NCBI GenBank assembly: GCA_902590395.1
Contig: CACIWQ010000004.1
Location: forward strand, 24,376 to 88,375
DNA length: 64,000 nt
Origin: an uncultured Pelagibacteraceae bacterium
GTDB lineage: Bacteria; Pseudomonadota; Alphaproteobacteria; Pelagibacterales; Pelagibacteraceae
Direction of reading: 5' to 3'
Below the pieces are notes generated by a model. That model searched no databases. It was not told the origin of the DNA and was given only the letters and a program-made list of their open reading frames with translations. Made by a program: the position numbers and the translations under genes. This document shows positions 47,224 to 55,787 of the stretch, piece by piece (positions within the stretch are counted from its first letter, which is position 1; each line of letters begins with the position of its first letter).

Positions 47224-48713
47224 TCGAAGGAATATTAATTGGTTTACAAACCGCATTGAGTCTTAAGAATATTTTAATGGTGGTCATGGGTTGTTTTTTC
47301 GGAACTATTATTGGAATGCTTCCTGGGCTTGGTCCAATGACCGCTATCGCTTTAATGATTCCGATTACCTATGGTTTTGAACCAGCTACAGGTTTAATAT
47401 TAATGGCAGGAGTATACTACGGTGCCGTATTTGGTGGATCAACATCATCAATTTTAATTAATGCACCAGGTGTTCCAGGAACCGTTGCTACCGCATTTGA
47501 TGGATACCCCATGGCACAACAAGGTAAAGCTGGAAAAGCTTTGGCTATCGCAGCCTACAGTTCGTTTGCAGGCGGTACAATTTCTGCAATATTTTTATTG
47601 TTTGCTGCACCAAGTTTGTCAAAAGTTAGTTTAGCTTTTAGGTCGCCAGATTATTTTGCGCTGATGGTTTTAGGTTTGACTGCTGTATCAGCTTTTTCTT
47701 CTAAAGGTCAGTTTTTGAAAGCTATGATGATGGTAATTCTAGGTTTGATGCTAGCAACAGTTGGACAAGATTCTTTATCAGATATTACAAGATTTACTTT
47801 TAACAATATGAATTTAACTGATGGTATTAGCTTTGTATTAGTAGTTATGGCTACATTTGCAATGAGCGAAGCTTTAACAATTATTTTAAAAGGAAAAGAT
47901 CCGAGTCGTGCTACTGAAAAAATTTCTCTTTCTCAATTAGGTTCTATTAAATTAGACAAAGATGAAAGAAATAAAATGTTAAAATCTATTCCTAGATCTT
48001 CTGTTCTAGGTTTTTTAATCGGTGTTCTTCCAGGCGCCGGCGCAACTATTGCGTCATTTTTAGCATATGGAATGGAAAGAAATTATGTAAATGAAGATGA
48101 AAAGAAAAAGTTTGGAAAGGGAAGCGTACATGGTTTAGCTGCTCCAGAAACAGCAAATAATGCTGCATGCTCAGGATCATTTGTTCCTTTATTAACTTTA
48201 GGAATACCAGGAAGCGGCACGACAGCAGTAATGTTAGGTGCACTTTTAGGTTTCGGGATTCAACCGGGGCCAAGGCTTTACATGACCAATCCTGAAATTT
48301 TTTGGTCAGTCATTATGTCAATGTATATAGGAATGGTTATATTACTTATTCTTAATCTTCCTCTAATTCCTTATATTGCTAGGGTTCTTGCAACTCCCAA
48401 AAACTTTTTAATACCATTAATTTTATTTTTTTCAGTGACAGGAATTTATTTAATGTCATTTAATAATTTTGACATTTTTTTAATGATAGGAATTGCCATT
48501 GTTGCAACGTTTTTAAGACTTTATAATTTTCCTATGGCACCCCTTATACTTGCCTTCGTTTTAGGAGGTTTAATAGAAGAAAATCTAAGAAGATCATTGC
48601 TAATAAGCGACGGTTCATTCAGTTTCCTTTGGGACAGACCACTAACAGCAGTTATTTTTGGGGGCACGATTTTATTGGTATCATGGCAAATTTATAAAAG
48701 TATAAAAAGATAA
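47220..48713 (+). CDS. tctA: Tripartite tricarboxylate transporter large membrane subunit TctA
   Basis: TctA is the translocating subunit. The 497-residue protein has about eleven helices and the diagnostic loops F-G-T-I-I-G-M-L-P-G-L-G-P-M-T-A near residue 27, G-G-S-T-S-S-I-L-I-N-A-P-G near 76 and, in the second half, L-P-G-A-G-A-T-I-A-S-F and a T-L-G-I-P-G-S-G-T-T-A-V motif. The two related halves are visible. It overlaps tctB by 4 bases. It is complete, and ends 2 bases from the convergent msrA stop. With TctC it forms an ion-coupled importer of a carboxylate. Confidence 0.95.
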   Translation: MIEGILIGLQTALSLKNILMVVMGCFFGTIIGMLPGLGPMTAIALMIPITYGFEPATGLILMAGVYYGAVFGGSTSSILINAPGVPGTVATAFDGYPMAQQGKAGKALAIAAYSSFAGGTISAIFLLFAAPSLSKVSLAFRSPDYFALMVLGLTAVSAFSSKGQFLKAMMMVILGLMLATVGQDSLSDITRFTFNNMNLTDGISFVLVVMATFAMSEALTIILKGKDPSRATEKISLSQLGSIKLDKDERNKMLKSIPRSSVLGFLIGVLPGAGATIASFLAYGMERNYVNEDEKKKFGKGSVHGLAAPETANNAACSGSFVPLLTLGIPGSGTTAVMLGALLGFGIQPGPRLYMTNPEIFWSVIMSMYIGMVILLILNLPLIPYIARVLATPKNFLIPLILFFSVTGIYLMSFNNFDIFLMIGIAIVATFLRLYNFPMAPLILAFVLGGLIEENLRRSLLISDGSFSFLWDRPLTAVIFGGTILLVSWQIYKSIKR

Positions 48714-48714
48714 A

Positions 48715-49296
48715 CTAATTTTTCCATATTTTCTCAAGCGTTTCTTCTCTTCCACAAGCTTTTTTATAAAGCAAATAATTCATAAATTTTTCTTGGTAAT
48801 AATTTTGATGATAATCTTCGGCGGGATAGAATTTTTTAAATTGCCTTATAAAAGTAACTACTTTTTTTCCTTCAAATCTTTTTTCAATATTTTTTATAGA
48901 ATTTTCTATTTCTTTTTTTTCTTTTTGATTTTTGTAAAAAGCAACAGATCTATAGCTTAACCCTTTATCACAAAATTGACCCAAAGAATCAAAAGGATCA
49001 ATATTCTTCCAATATAAGTCTAGCAATTCTTTATATTTTATAATATTTGCGTCATAGATTATTTTTGCAGTTTCAAAATGACCGGTGTTTTCATAAGTAA
49101 CTTGCTTGTAAGTAGGATTCTCTAATTCTCCACCCGAGTATCCAGAAATTACTTCTTCTACACCTTTTGTTTTTTCAAAGAACTCTTCTACACACCAAAA
49201 ACAACCGCCAGCAAAATATGCTTCTTTAATATTTTTAGAATAAGAAATGTTTGAGATAAAAAAAATTGCTAAAATTACAGCAAATATTTTTTTCAT
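48715..49296 (-). CDS. msrA: Peptide-methionine (S)-S-oxide reductase, exported form
   Basis: MsrA repairs S-methionine sulfoxide. The 193-residue protein has a signal peptide (about residues 1-20, I-F-F-I-S-N-I-S-Y-S), then the catalytic G-G-C-F-W-C (C32) and the family blocks V-I-S-G-Y-S-G-G, Y-E-N-T-G-H-F-E-T-A and Y-H-Q-N-Y. The second half ends in a C-G-R-E loop with the candidate recycling cysteine. The predicted export is notable: periplasmic MsrA would protect envelope proteins such as binding proteins. It begins 2 bases downstream of the preceding minus-strand gene, so it may share that transcript. Confidence 0.92.
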   Translation of the reverse strand: MKKIFAVILAIFFISNISYSKNIKEAYFAGGCFWCVEEFFEKTKGVEEVISGYSGGELENPTYKQVTYENTGHFETAKIIYDANIIKYKELLDLYWKNIDPFDSLGQFCDKGLSYRSVAFYKNQKEKKEIENSIKNIEKRFEGKKVVTFIRQFKKFYPAEDYHQNYYQEKFMNYLLYKKACGREETLEKIWKN

Positions 49297-49298
49297 TA

Positions 49299-49715
49299 TT
49301 ACATATATATTCTATCAGCGAGCCCATAACAAAGAATTGCACTTAATAGAGTTAAAACTCCTGGTGCAATTATTCCTTCGATTGAAGTTTTTTCTGTATG
49401 GCCAAGTTTGTTGATCTTAATGGTATAAATACCAACTATAAACGCGGATAAATTTTGCAAGAATACTAAATTGAAAAATCCCCACGTTCCGTCAACTCCA
49501 TTCTCTCTAATAAACATAATATAAAGTGCCATTACAACTGCACCAATAAACAACGAACCAAAAAATCTGGTCATTATAGCGCCAGTTTTATCCATGCCAT
49601 ATTGATCTATAAATGATTGAGTTCCAATCACACATCTATACGCATAGACTCCATAACCTACAAAATGAATTATGAAAACTGCTAAATAAATTATTCCATT
49701 AAATTTTTCTATCAT
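49299..49715 (-). CDS. Four-helix membrane protein of unknown function
   Basis: I do not recognise the family. The 138 residues have four hydrophobic helices with short loops: I-I-Y-L-A-V-F-I-I-H-F-V-G-Y-G-V-Y-A-Y near the start, a charged loop Q-S-F-I-D-Q-Y-G-M-D-K-T, and further helices with F-F-G-S-L-F-I-G-A-V. The paired histidine (residue 17) and the Y-A-Y-R-C stretch in the first helix could hold a cofactor, but no known site is clear. It is in a run with an exported MsrA and a 98-residue protein on the same strand, 2 bases from msrA. Coding looks certain from length and topology. Confidence 0.6.
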   Translation of the reverse strand: MIEKFNGIIYLAVFIIHFVGYGVYAYRCVIGTQSFIDQYGMDKTGAIMTRFFGSLFIGAVVMALYIMFIRENGVDGTWGFFNLVFLQNLSAFIVGIYTIKINKLGHTEKTSIEGIIAPGVLTLLSAILCYGLADRIYM

Positions 49716-49733
49716 TTTTATTATCCTTTCTTA

Positions 49734-50030
49734 TTATAAACTTACTTTACTCAATTCATACATTTGAACAACTTCGATACATTCATCGAAAATAGGTTTT
49801 GCTATCGGATTATTACCTGAAGCGAACTTCTTCATTTCTTCTTCATTATGAACTGAGACTTTAAACATAACATAACTTTTATCTGGTGCTATTGCTGGAA
49901 CTGTTTTTTCAACATGAGCAATAGTTTTTCTTACTGCCATTCCTTTATCTGATTGCATAAACCCCATGAACTTTTCAAATTTTCCTTCACCAGATTTAAG
50001 TTTTGCTATTGCAAGCATTTCTTTTTCCAT
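49734..50030 (-). CDS. Small ferredoxin-fold-like protein of unknown function
   Basis: The 98-residue protein starts M-E-K-E-M-L-A-I-A-K-L-K-S-G-E-G-K-F-E-K-F and has the strand-helix-strand pattern of dimeric alpha/beta-barrel proteins (DUF3764-like). A D-K-S-Y-V-M-F-K-V-S-V-H segment forms a central strand. No catalytic motif can be seen. It lies 3 bases downstream of the AbrB-type transporter stop and 18 bases upstream of the four-helix membrane protein, so all three may be expressed together. Function unknown. Confidence 0.6.
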   Translation of the reverse strand: MEKEMLAIAKLKSGEGKFEKFMGFMQSDKGMAVRKTIAHVEKTVPAIAPDKSYVMFKVSVHNEEEMKKFASGNNPIAKPIFDECIEVVQMYELSKVSL

Positions 50031-50033
50031 ATT

Positions 50034-51116
50034 TTATTCCCCCTTTTTTTTATTTAGTATTTTAATCATTATAGGAACTGTAAATAGAATCATCAATAAC
50101 CTAATTATATGATGAAACGATACAAATTCAGGGTCTAAGTCAAAAGCAATCGCAATAACAGCAACTTCATAAATACCACCCGGGCAATAAGCTAATAAAA
50201 GACTGAAGAAATTTTTATCAATAATAAAAGTTGCGGCATACGCAGCAACAACAGAAAATAAAACTAACAACAAAGTTGCAACGATACTATGCTTGGTATT
50301 TGAATACACCTCTTTAAGAGTTTTTCCAGCAAATCTGCAACCTACTGACGCGCCAAGAATTAATAAACCAAAATCTATGCTTTGTGTTGGTAATTGATAA
50401 TAAGCTATATTTGATATTTGCAATATTCCGCTAGCAACCAGTGTTCCAGACAAAAGAGGTGCAGGAATTTTTATTCTATCGAATATAAAAATTAATACTA
50501 TAGAGGCGATTATCAAATAAATTAATTCATAATGATTTTGATCAAGAAAATTAAACTCTTCATCAACTAATAAAGTTTCGTTTGCAAATTGATTTACAAT
50601 GAAAGGAAACGCAGTAATTATGACTATAAGTCTAATTAAATGCGAGGTAGCTACTTGACTAATGTCTGACTTTTCATGTTCAGCAAGCATAACTAGCGGA
50701 CCTAAACCACCTGGCGCAGCTGAAAAATATGAAGTTTTCTTTTCATAATTGGCAAATTTTTCTAAATATTTTGATACAAAAACAATACAGATCATAATGT
50801 AAATAAACATTATTGCGGATGTTCCAATCCATTTATGAGTTTGTCCTAATAGTTTTTCATCAATGTAGTTTCCAATATAAAGTCCTAAAATAATAAGAAT
50901 CGCACTTAATGCTAATTTTGGCATTCTTAATTTTAAGCCACTCAAAGTTGCAATTGAGATCGTTAGCATTGGACCCAACATCCAGGCTAAAGGAACTTTT
51001 AAGTATTCGGCTACTATAGCGCTTGGAAAAGAAATAATTAATATAGTCAAAAAGTTTAGCGAAAATAGATCTTTAAAATTCTCTTTATTTAAGGGTAGGG
51101 CTTCTATATTCTTCAT
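50034..51116 (-). CDS. AbrB family (AmoA-like, COG3180) membrane protein
   Basis: The 360 residues contain about ten hydrophobic helices in two similar halves, each with the motifs found in AbrB/ammonia-monooxygenase-like transporters: P-L-A-W-M-L-G-P-M-L near residue 50 and a later P-A-P-L-L-S-G-T-L-V. S-A-A-P-G-G-L-G and L-A-Y-C-P-G-G-I-Y-E are the paired P-G-G loops of the family. These proteins are annotated as permeases, but the substrate is not established. The start at 51116 lies 6 bases from the divergent ProC-like gene, leaving almost no room for separate promoters. Confidence 0.78.
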   Translation of the reverse strand: MKNIEALPLNKENFKDLFSLNFLTILIISFPSAIVAEYLKVPLAWMLGPMLTISIATLSGLKLRMPKLALSAILIILGLYIGNYIDEKLLGQTHKWIGTSAIMFIYIMICIVFVSKYLEKFANYEKKTSYFSAAPGGLGPLVMLAEHEKSDISQVATSHLIRLIVIITAFPFIVNQFANETLLVDEEFNFLDQNHYELIYLIIASIVLIFIFDRIKIPAPLLSGTLVASGILQISNIAYYQLPTQSIDFGLLILGASVGCRFAGKTLKEVYSNTKHSIVATLLLVLFSVVAAYAATFIIDKNFFSLLLAYCPGGIYEVAVIAIAFDLDPEFVSFHHIIRLLMILFTVPIMIKILNKKKGE

Positions 51117-51122
51117 TGCATC

Positions 51123-51893
51123 ATGAAATTAGGATTTATTGGTACTGGAAAAATTGCTTCATCAGTAATAACTGGAATTTGCACTTCTAAAATTTCCTTT
51201 CAAAAAATTCTTGTTTCTCCAAGGAATAGAAATATAGCTCAAAAATTAAAAAAAAGATTTAGAAAAGTTTATATTGCAAAAAATAATCAGGAAGTTGTTG
51301 ATAAATGTAACTGGGTATTTTTAGCGGTAACACCTAAGGTGGGCGAAAAAATATTGCCAAAATTAAAATATAGATCAAATCAAAAAATTATAAGTTTTAT
51401 TTCTACTATTAATCTTGATCAATTAAAAAGAATAATTAAGAAAAAGGCAAAAATTGTTAGAGCAATACCTCTACCGCCTATTTCATTAGGTAAAGGACCA
51501 ATCCCTATTTATCCGCCTGACAAACAAGTAAAAAATTTTTTTAATAAAATAGGCACTACAGTTGAAATTCGTAGCGAAAAATCTTCCAAAAATTTTTGGG
51601 CAACTTCAGGGATGATGGCGCCATTCTATGAGATGTTAAAAGTTTTATCTGATTGGTTGGTTAAAAAAGGAATAAAAAGGGAAGAAGCTCAAAAATATAT
51701 TACTTCTCTATTTGTGGCTTTATCAGAAGACTCTATAATAAATTCAAAAAAACACTTAAGATATTTAGTATCTGAATCTCAAACTAAAGGCGGACTTAAC
51801 GAACAGGGTGTTAAGGAACTTAGAAAATCAGGTTTTTACAAATCTTTAGAAAAGTCTCTTAACAGTATTTTAAAAAGATTAAATAAAAAATAA
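51123..51893 (+). CDS. Pyrroline-5-carboxylate reductase-like NAD(P) oxidoreductase
   Basis: The 256-residue protein begins with the Rossmann motif L-G-F-I-G-T-G-K-I-A and has V-F-L-A-V-T-P-K-V near residue 66, V-R-A-I-P-L-P-P near 115, and S-E-S-Q-T-K-G-G-L-N-E-Q-G late in the C-terminal dimerisation domain. The last motif replaces the P-G-G-T-T of true ProC, so it is probably a paralogue with another substrate. It precedes the LivGFHM-type ABC genes by 5 bases on the same strand, which suggests it acts on an imported amine or amino acid. True ProC function is possible but less likely. Confidence 0.72.
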   Translation: MKLGFIGTGKIASSVITGICTSKISFQKILVSPRNRNIAQKLKKRFRKVYIAKNNQEVVDKCNWVFLAVTPKVGEKILPKLKYRSNQKIISFISTINLDQLKRIIKKKAKIVRAIPLPPISLGKGPIPIYPPDKQVKNFFNKIGTTVEIRSEKSSKNFWATSGMMAPFYEMLKVLSDWLVKKGIKREEAQKYITSLFVALSEDSIINSKKHLRYLVSESQTKGGLNEQGVKELRKSGFYKSLEKSLNSILKRLNKK

Positions 51894-51898
51894 TTTTT

Positions 51899-52696
51899 AT
51901 GCAGCAAGATCAAAATATTTTGCAGGTAGATAAACTTTCCAAATATTTTGGAGGCTTGGCTGCTGTTTCAAATTGTTCACTTAAAATTAAAAAAGGTTCT
52001 ATTACAGGAATAATCGGTCCCAATGGATCGGGCAAAACAACTTTATTTAATTTAATTGCAGGAAATTTAAAACCTTCAGACGGAAATGTGTTATTTCAGA
52101 ACGAGGATATAACGGGGATTCCGTCTTACGAATTATTTTCAAAAGGTTTACTAAGAACATTCCAGATAGCACACGAATTTACTAATCTTACAGTTCTAGA
52201 AAATTTAATGATGGTGCCGGGCAATCAATCAGGTGAGAAACTAACTAATGCTTTATTTAATCCAAAAATTGTAAATGAAGAGGAACAAAAAGTTAAAAAG
52301 AAAGCTCTGGAAGTAATCGAATTTTTAAATCTTACTCATCTATCCAAAGAATTAGCAGGAAATTTATCTGGCGGGCAAAAAAAACTATTAGAACTTGGCA
52401 GAACTATGATGGTTGATGCAAAATTAGTTTTGCTCGATGAAGTCGGTGCTGGAGTAAACAGAACACTATTGAAAGATATTGGTAGTGCAATTTTAAGGCT
52501 TAATAAAGAAAAGGGTTATACTTTTTGTATGATTGAACACGATATGGATTTTATAAGCAGATTATGTAACCCAGTGATTGTTATGTCCGAGGGTTCCGTT
52601 CTATTTAAAGGAACTTCAGATGAAGTAAAAAATAATGAACAAGTGATCGAAAGCTATCTTGGAAGAGGTTTCAAGACTAGGAATGGAGTAAAATAA
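51899..52696 (+). CDS. Branched-chain-type ABC transporter ATPase (LivG-like)
   Basis: The 265-residue ATPase has Walker A G-P-N-G-S-G-K-T-T (residues 40-48), signature L-S-G-G-Q and Walker B L-V-L-L-D-E. The D-loop region reads V-G-A-G-V-N instead of the usual P-A-A-G, a LivG-type feature with a variant proline. It is one of the two ATPases that drive import of branched-chain amino acids, urea, or other small polar compounds in the HAAT family. It ends at the start base of the next ATPase gene. The ligand cannot be inferred from the ATPase. Confidence 0.92.
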   Translation: MQQDQNILQVDKLSKYFGGLAAVSNCSLKIKKGSITGIIGPNGSGKTTLFNLIAGNLKPSDGNVLFQNEDITGIPSYELFSKGLLRTFQIAHEFTNLTVLENLMMVPGNQSGEKLTNALFNPKIVNEEEQKVKKKALEVIEFLNLTHLSKELAGNLSGGQKKLLELGRTMMVDAKLVLLDEVGAGVNRTLLKDIGSAILRLNKEKGYTFCMIEHDMDFISRLCNPVIVMSEGSVLFKGTSDEVKNNEQVIESYLGRGFKTRNGVK

Positions 52697-53400
52697 TGCC
52701 TTTTTTTTCTGGTGAAAAAATGACAGGTGGTTACGGAGGAGCAGATATAATTAATTCCTGCACTATTAGTGTTAACAGGGGAGAGATTGTTGCGATTCTT
52801 GGACCTAACGGTGCAGGTAAATCTACAGCAATGAAGGCAATGTTGGGTTTACTTAATCTTAAGTCAGGAAAAGTTTCTATTGATGGAAAAGATATATCAA
52901 CATTAACTCCCCAGGATAGGGTTAAAGAAGGAATATCATTTGTACCTCAAAGTAGAAATGTTTTTACCGGATTAAATGTACAAGAAAATTTAGAAATGGG
53001 CGCATATTTAAGAGAAGAACGCATCGAGGAAATTATAAATGAAATTTATGAATTGTTTCCAATTTTAAAAGAAAAAAGATCTCAAATAGTAGGAGAATTA
53101 TCAGGAGGACAGAGACAACAGGTTGCTCTAGGTAGAGCTTTAATGACCAAACCTTCTGTCCTAATGCTTGATGAACCCACAGCTGGCGTTTCACCAATAG
53201 TAATGGATGAATTATTTGATCATATACTAAAAGTAAAAAAAACAAATGTAGCAATTATTATGGTTGAACAAAATGCAAAACAAGCATTAAGCATTGCAGA
53301 CAGAGGATATGTTTTAGTTACAGGAGAGAATAAATTTTCTGGTACTGGGAAAGAATTATTAAATGATCCTGAAGTTAGAAGATCATTTTTAGGTGCATAA
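52696..53400 (+). CDS. Branched-chain-type ABC transporter ATPase (LivF-like)
   Basis: The 234-residue second ATPase has Walker A G-P-N-G-A-G-K-S-T (residues 36-44), signature L-S-G-G-Q-R-Q-Q-V and Walker B V-L-M-L-D-E-P-T-A-G. Short length and the F-V-P-Q-S-R-N-V-F region identify the LivF group. It overlaps the LivG-like gene by one base, so the ATPases are translated together. The LivH-like permease starts 1 base after it. Intact. Confidence 0.93.
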   Translation: MPFFSGEKMTGGYGGADIINSCTISVNRGEIVAILGPNGAGKSTAMKAMLGLLNLKSGKVSIDGKDISTLTPQDRVKEGISFVPQSRNVFTGLNVQENLEMGAYLREERIEEIINEIYELFPILKEKRSQIVGELSGGQRQQVALGRALMTKPSVLMLDEPTAGVSPIVMDELFDHILKVKKTNVAIIMVEQNAKQALSIADRGYVLVTGENKFSGTGKELLNDPEVRRSFLGA

Positions 53401-53401
53401 T

Positions 53402-54412
53402 ATGGATTATATAAATGCAATAGTTTTACTTTTAAATTATATATTTGTTCCAGCTTTATCCTATGGCTCTCAATTAGCACTAGGCGCTATTTTTGTTTCT
53501 CTAATTTATGGAATTTTGAGATTTGCTTATTTTACTGCTGGAGATCTCATGTCATTTGGGACTATGTTTACGATTTTATTTACATGGTATTTTCAATCAT
53601 TAGGTTTTAGTCTTGGCATATTTCCCACAGCTTTAATTGCTATTCCATTTGGAATAATTATTACAATTTTCTATGTTCTTCTTAAGGATAAATTAGTTTT
53701 TAGTTATTATCGTTTTAAGAAAAGTCCACCAGTTCAACTTGCTATGGTTAGTATTGGAACAATGTTTGTTACCCAAGCAATTGTAAGAATAATTATTGGG
53801 CCTTTTGATAGAAGATTTTTTGATGGAGAAAAATTTATCTTAAAGGCAAATGAGTTTAAAGAAATGACAGGTTTAAACGAAGGATTAACTATCAAATCAA
53901 CGCAGGTAATCACTTTACTTGTTACAATTGTAGTTGTGTCTATTTTATTTTGGTTTTTAAACAAAACTAAAACTGGAAAAAGTATGCGCGCTTATTCAGA
54001 CAATGAAGATTTAGCTTTACTCTCTGGAATAGACCCCAAAAGAGTTGTGATGATTACTTGGGTTATAGCTGCAATTTTAGCAACGGTTGGCGGAACCCTT
54101 TATGGTTTGGATAAAAGTTTTAAACCATTTACTTATTTTAACAATATGCTTCCAATATTCGCGGCAGCAATTGTTGGTGGTATTGGAAATCCATTTGGAG
54201 CCTTTTTAGGAGGTTATGTTATTGCCTTTTCAGAAATACTTGTAACTTATGCGTACAGAAAATTCTTTATTTATTTGCTTCCAGAAAGTATAGAGCCAGA
54301 CAGTTTATTACAATTATTATCAACCGATTATAAATTTGCCGTTTCATTTTCAATTTTAGTTGTCGTTTTATTATTTAGACCTTCAGGAATATTTAAAGGA
54401 AAAGTTTTATGA
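53402..54412 (+). CDS. Branched-chain-type ABC transporter permease (LivH-like)
   Basis: The permease has about eight membrane helices and the A-G-D-L-M-S-F-G-T region near residue 50, plus the coupling loop S-M-R-A-Y-S-D-N-E-D-L-A near residue 195, where the ATPase contact is expected. I choose the ATG at 53402 (336 residues), just after the LivF stop; a GTG at 53393 would overlap that gene. The end overlaps the LivM-like gene by 4 bases. A longer insertion between helices (about residues 130-170) is present, with charged residues. Function follows from family and position. Confidence 0.9.
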   Translation: MDYINAIVLLLNYIFVPALSYGSQLALGAIFVSLIYGILRFAYFTAGDLMSFGTMFTILFTWYFQSLGFSLGIFPTALIAIPFGIIITIFYVLLKDKLVFSYYRFKKSPPVQLAMVSIGTMFVTQAIVRIIIGPFDRRFFDGEKFILKANEFKEMTGLNEGLTIKSTQVITLLVTIVVVSILFWFLNKTKTGKSMRAYSDNEDLALLSGIDPKRVVMITWVIAAILATVGGTLYGLDKSFKPFTYFNNMLPIFAAAIVGGIGNPFGAFLGGYVIAFSEILVTYAYRKFFIYLLPESIEPDSLLQLLSTDYKFAVSFSILVVVLLFRPSGIFKGKVL

Positions 54413-55779
54413 GACAAAATTTAGATGTGATAAGTGCTTACGCAATAATGTTAGGACTGATAATTTTAGTGGGTTTTTTACAATCTTGGAGTATAGCATT
54501 ATCAATTTTGTGCTTTTGTTTAATCTCTGCGGTTATGACAATGGGAGCAAATATTCAATGGGGATATGCAGGATTAATAAACTTTGGAATTATGGGTTAT
54601 ACAGCTCTTGGAGGTTTAGCAGCTGTTTTAGTTTCAGTTCCGCCCGTACAAGAAGCTTGGCAAGTCGGTGGGTTAAATATGATTTTGTGCGCATTCTTGA
54701 TTGCCTTCATGGTGTTTAGTATTCGCTTTATTATTAAAAAATATAAAAAATCAAATAAGAGAAATTATGCAATTGCCTTTGTCATAATAGTTGGGCTAGT
54801 TATTTTGAGATTAGTATCTGGGCCAGCAATTGAATCAATTGAAGCTGTTAATCCAGCTACCACTGGTTTTTTAGGAGGTATGGGCTTTCCAATTTTATTT
54901 TCTTGGATAGTGGGAGCTTTTTTTGCTGGTGGCCTGGCCTATGTTATTGGAAAAATAGCTTTAGGGCTTAGGGCGGATTATTTAGCTATAGCGACGCTAT
55001 TAATATCAGAAATTGTAATTGCGGTAATAAAACACGAAGACTGGTTATCTCGTGGTGTTAAAAATGTTATTGGTTTAAAAAGACCAGTTCCTTATGAAAT
55101 AGATTTACAAACCAAAGAATGGTTTATTAATTTAGTTGCTAAATTTAACCAGGGTACTTTAAATGTAATTACTGATACTTTAGCAAGAGAGCAAATGCTG
55201 AAACAGTTAGTGATCGAGGGATCCACAGTATTTGTCAAATTATGTTTTGCGGGTCTCTTTTCAATAGTTGTAATTATTTTATTAATTATTACTCAAAAAG
55301 CACTTTATTCTCCTTGGGGAAGAATGATGAGAGCGATTAGGGATAATGAAGAAGCAGCTAACGCTATGGGAAAAAATGTTGTTAAGCAACATCTTTTAAT
55401 TTTTGTTCTTGGTTCAGCAATAGTCGGAATAGCAGGCGCGATGATGGTAACTTATGATGGTTTATTTACTCCAGGAAGTTACAGACCAATGCGATATACT
55501 TTTCTAATTTGGGTTATGGTAATTGTTGGCGGAAGCGGAAATAATTTTGGGGCTGTTTTAGGAGGTTTTGCTGTTTGGTTTTTATGGATTGAAGCCGCTC
55601 CTATTGCATTATTTTTAATTAATTTTTTCACCAGCGGTTTAGAAGAAACTAATGCTCTTAAAGCTCATCTAATCGATAGTATTCCATATTTTAGATTTTT
55701 AATGATGGGGGTTGGTTTGCTATTAATTATGCGCTACAGGCCCAAAGGTATTTTGCCTGAGAAAATTAAACACGTATAA
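54409..55779 (+). CDS. Branched-chain-type ABC transporter permease (LivM-like)
   Basis: The 456-residue protein has about ten membrane helices and the LivM coupling region G-R-M-M-R-A-I-R-D-N-E-E-A-A-N-A-M-G near residue 305. It is longer than many LivM (usually 300-430), mainly because of extra helices near 110-150 and a hydrophilic stretch near 220-260 (I-D-L-Q-T-K-E-W-F). These insertions resemble the long LivM of urea or amide importers, but the ligand cannot be told. It ends 8 bases from the convergent NCS2 permease gene. The binding protein of the set is probably the minus-strand gene at 57.3-58.5 kb. Confidence 0.9.
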   Translation: MRQNLDVISAYAIMLGLIILVGFLQSWSIALSILCFCLISAVMTMGANIQWGYAGLINFGIMGYTALGGLAAVLVSVPPVQEAWQVGGLNMILCAFLIAFMVFSIRFIIKKYKKSNKRNYAIAFVIIVGLVILRLVSGPAIESIEAVNPATTGFLGGMGFPILFSWIVGAFFAGGLAYVIGKIALGLRADYLAIATLLISEIVIAVIKHEDWLSRGVKNVIGLKRPVPYEIDLQTKEWFINLVAKFNQGTLNVITDTLAREQMLKQLVIEGSTVFVKLCFAGLFSIVVIILLIITQKALYSPWGRMMRAIRDNEEAANAMGKNVVKQHLLIFVLGSAIVGIAGAMMVTYDGLFTPGSYRPMRYTFLIWVMVIVGGSGNNFGAVLGGFAVWFLWIEAAPIALFLINFFTSGLEETNALKAHLIDSIPYFRFLMMGVGLLLIMRYRPKGILPEKIKHV

Positions 55780-55787
55780 TTATTAAA

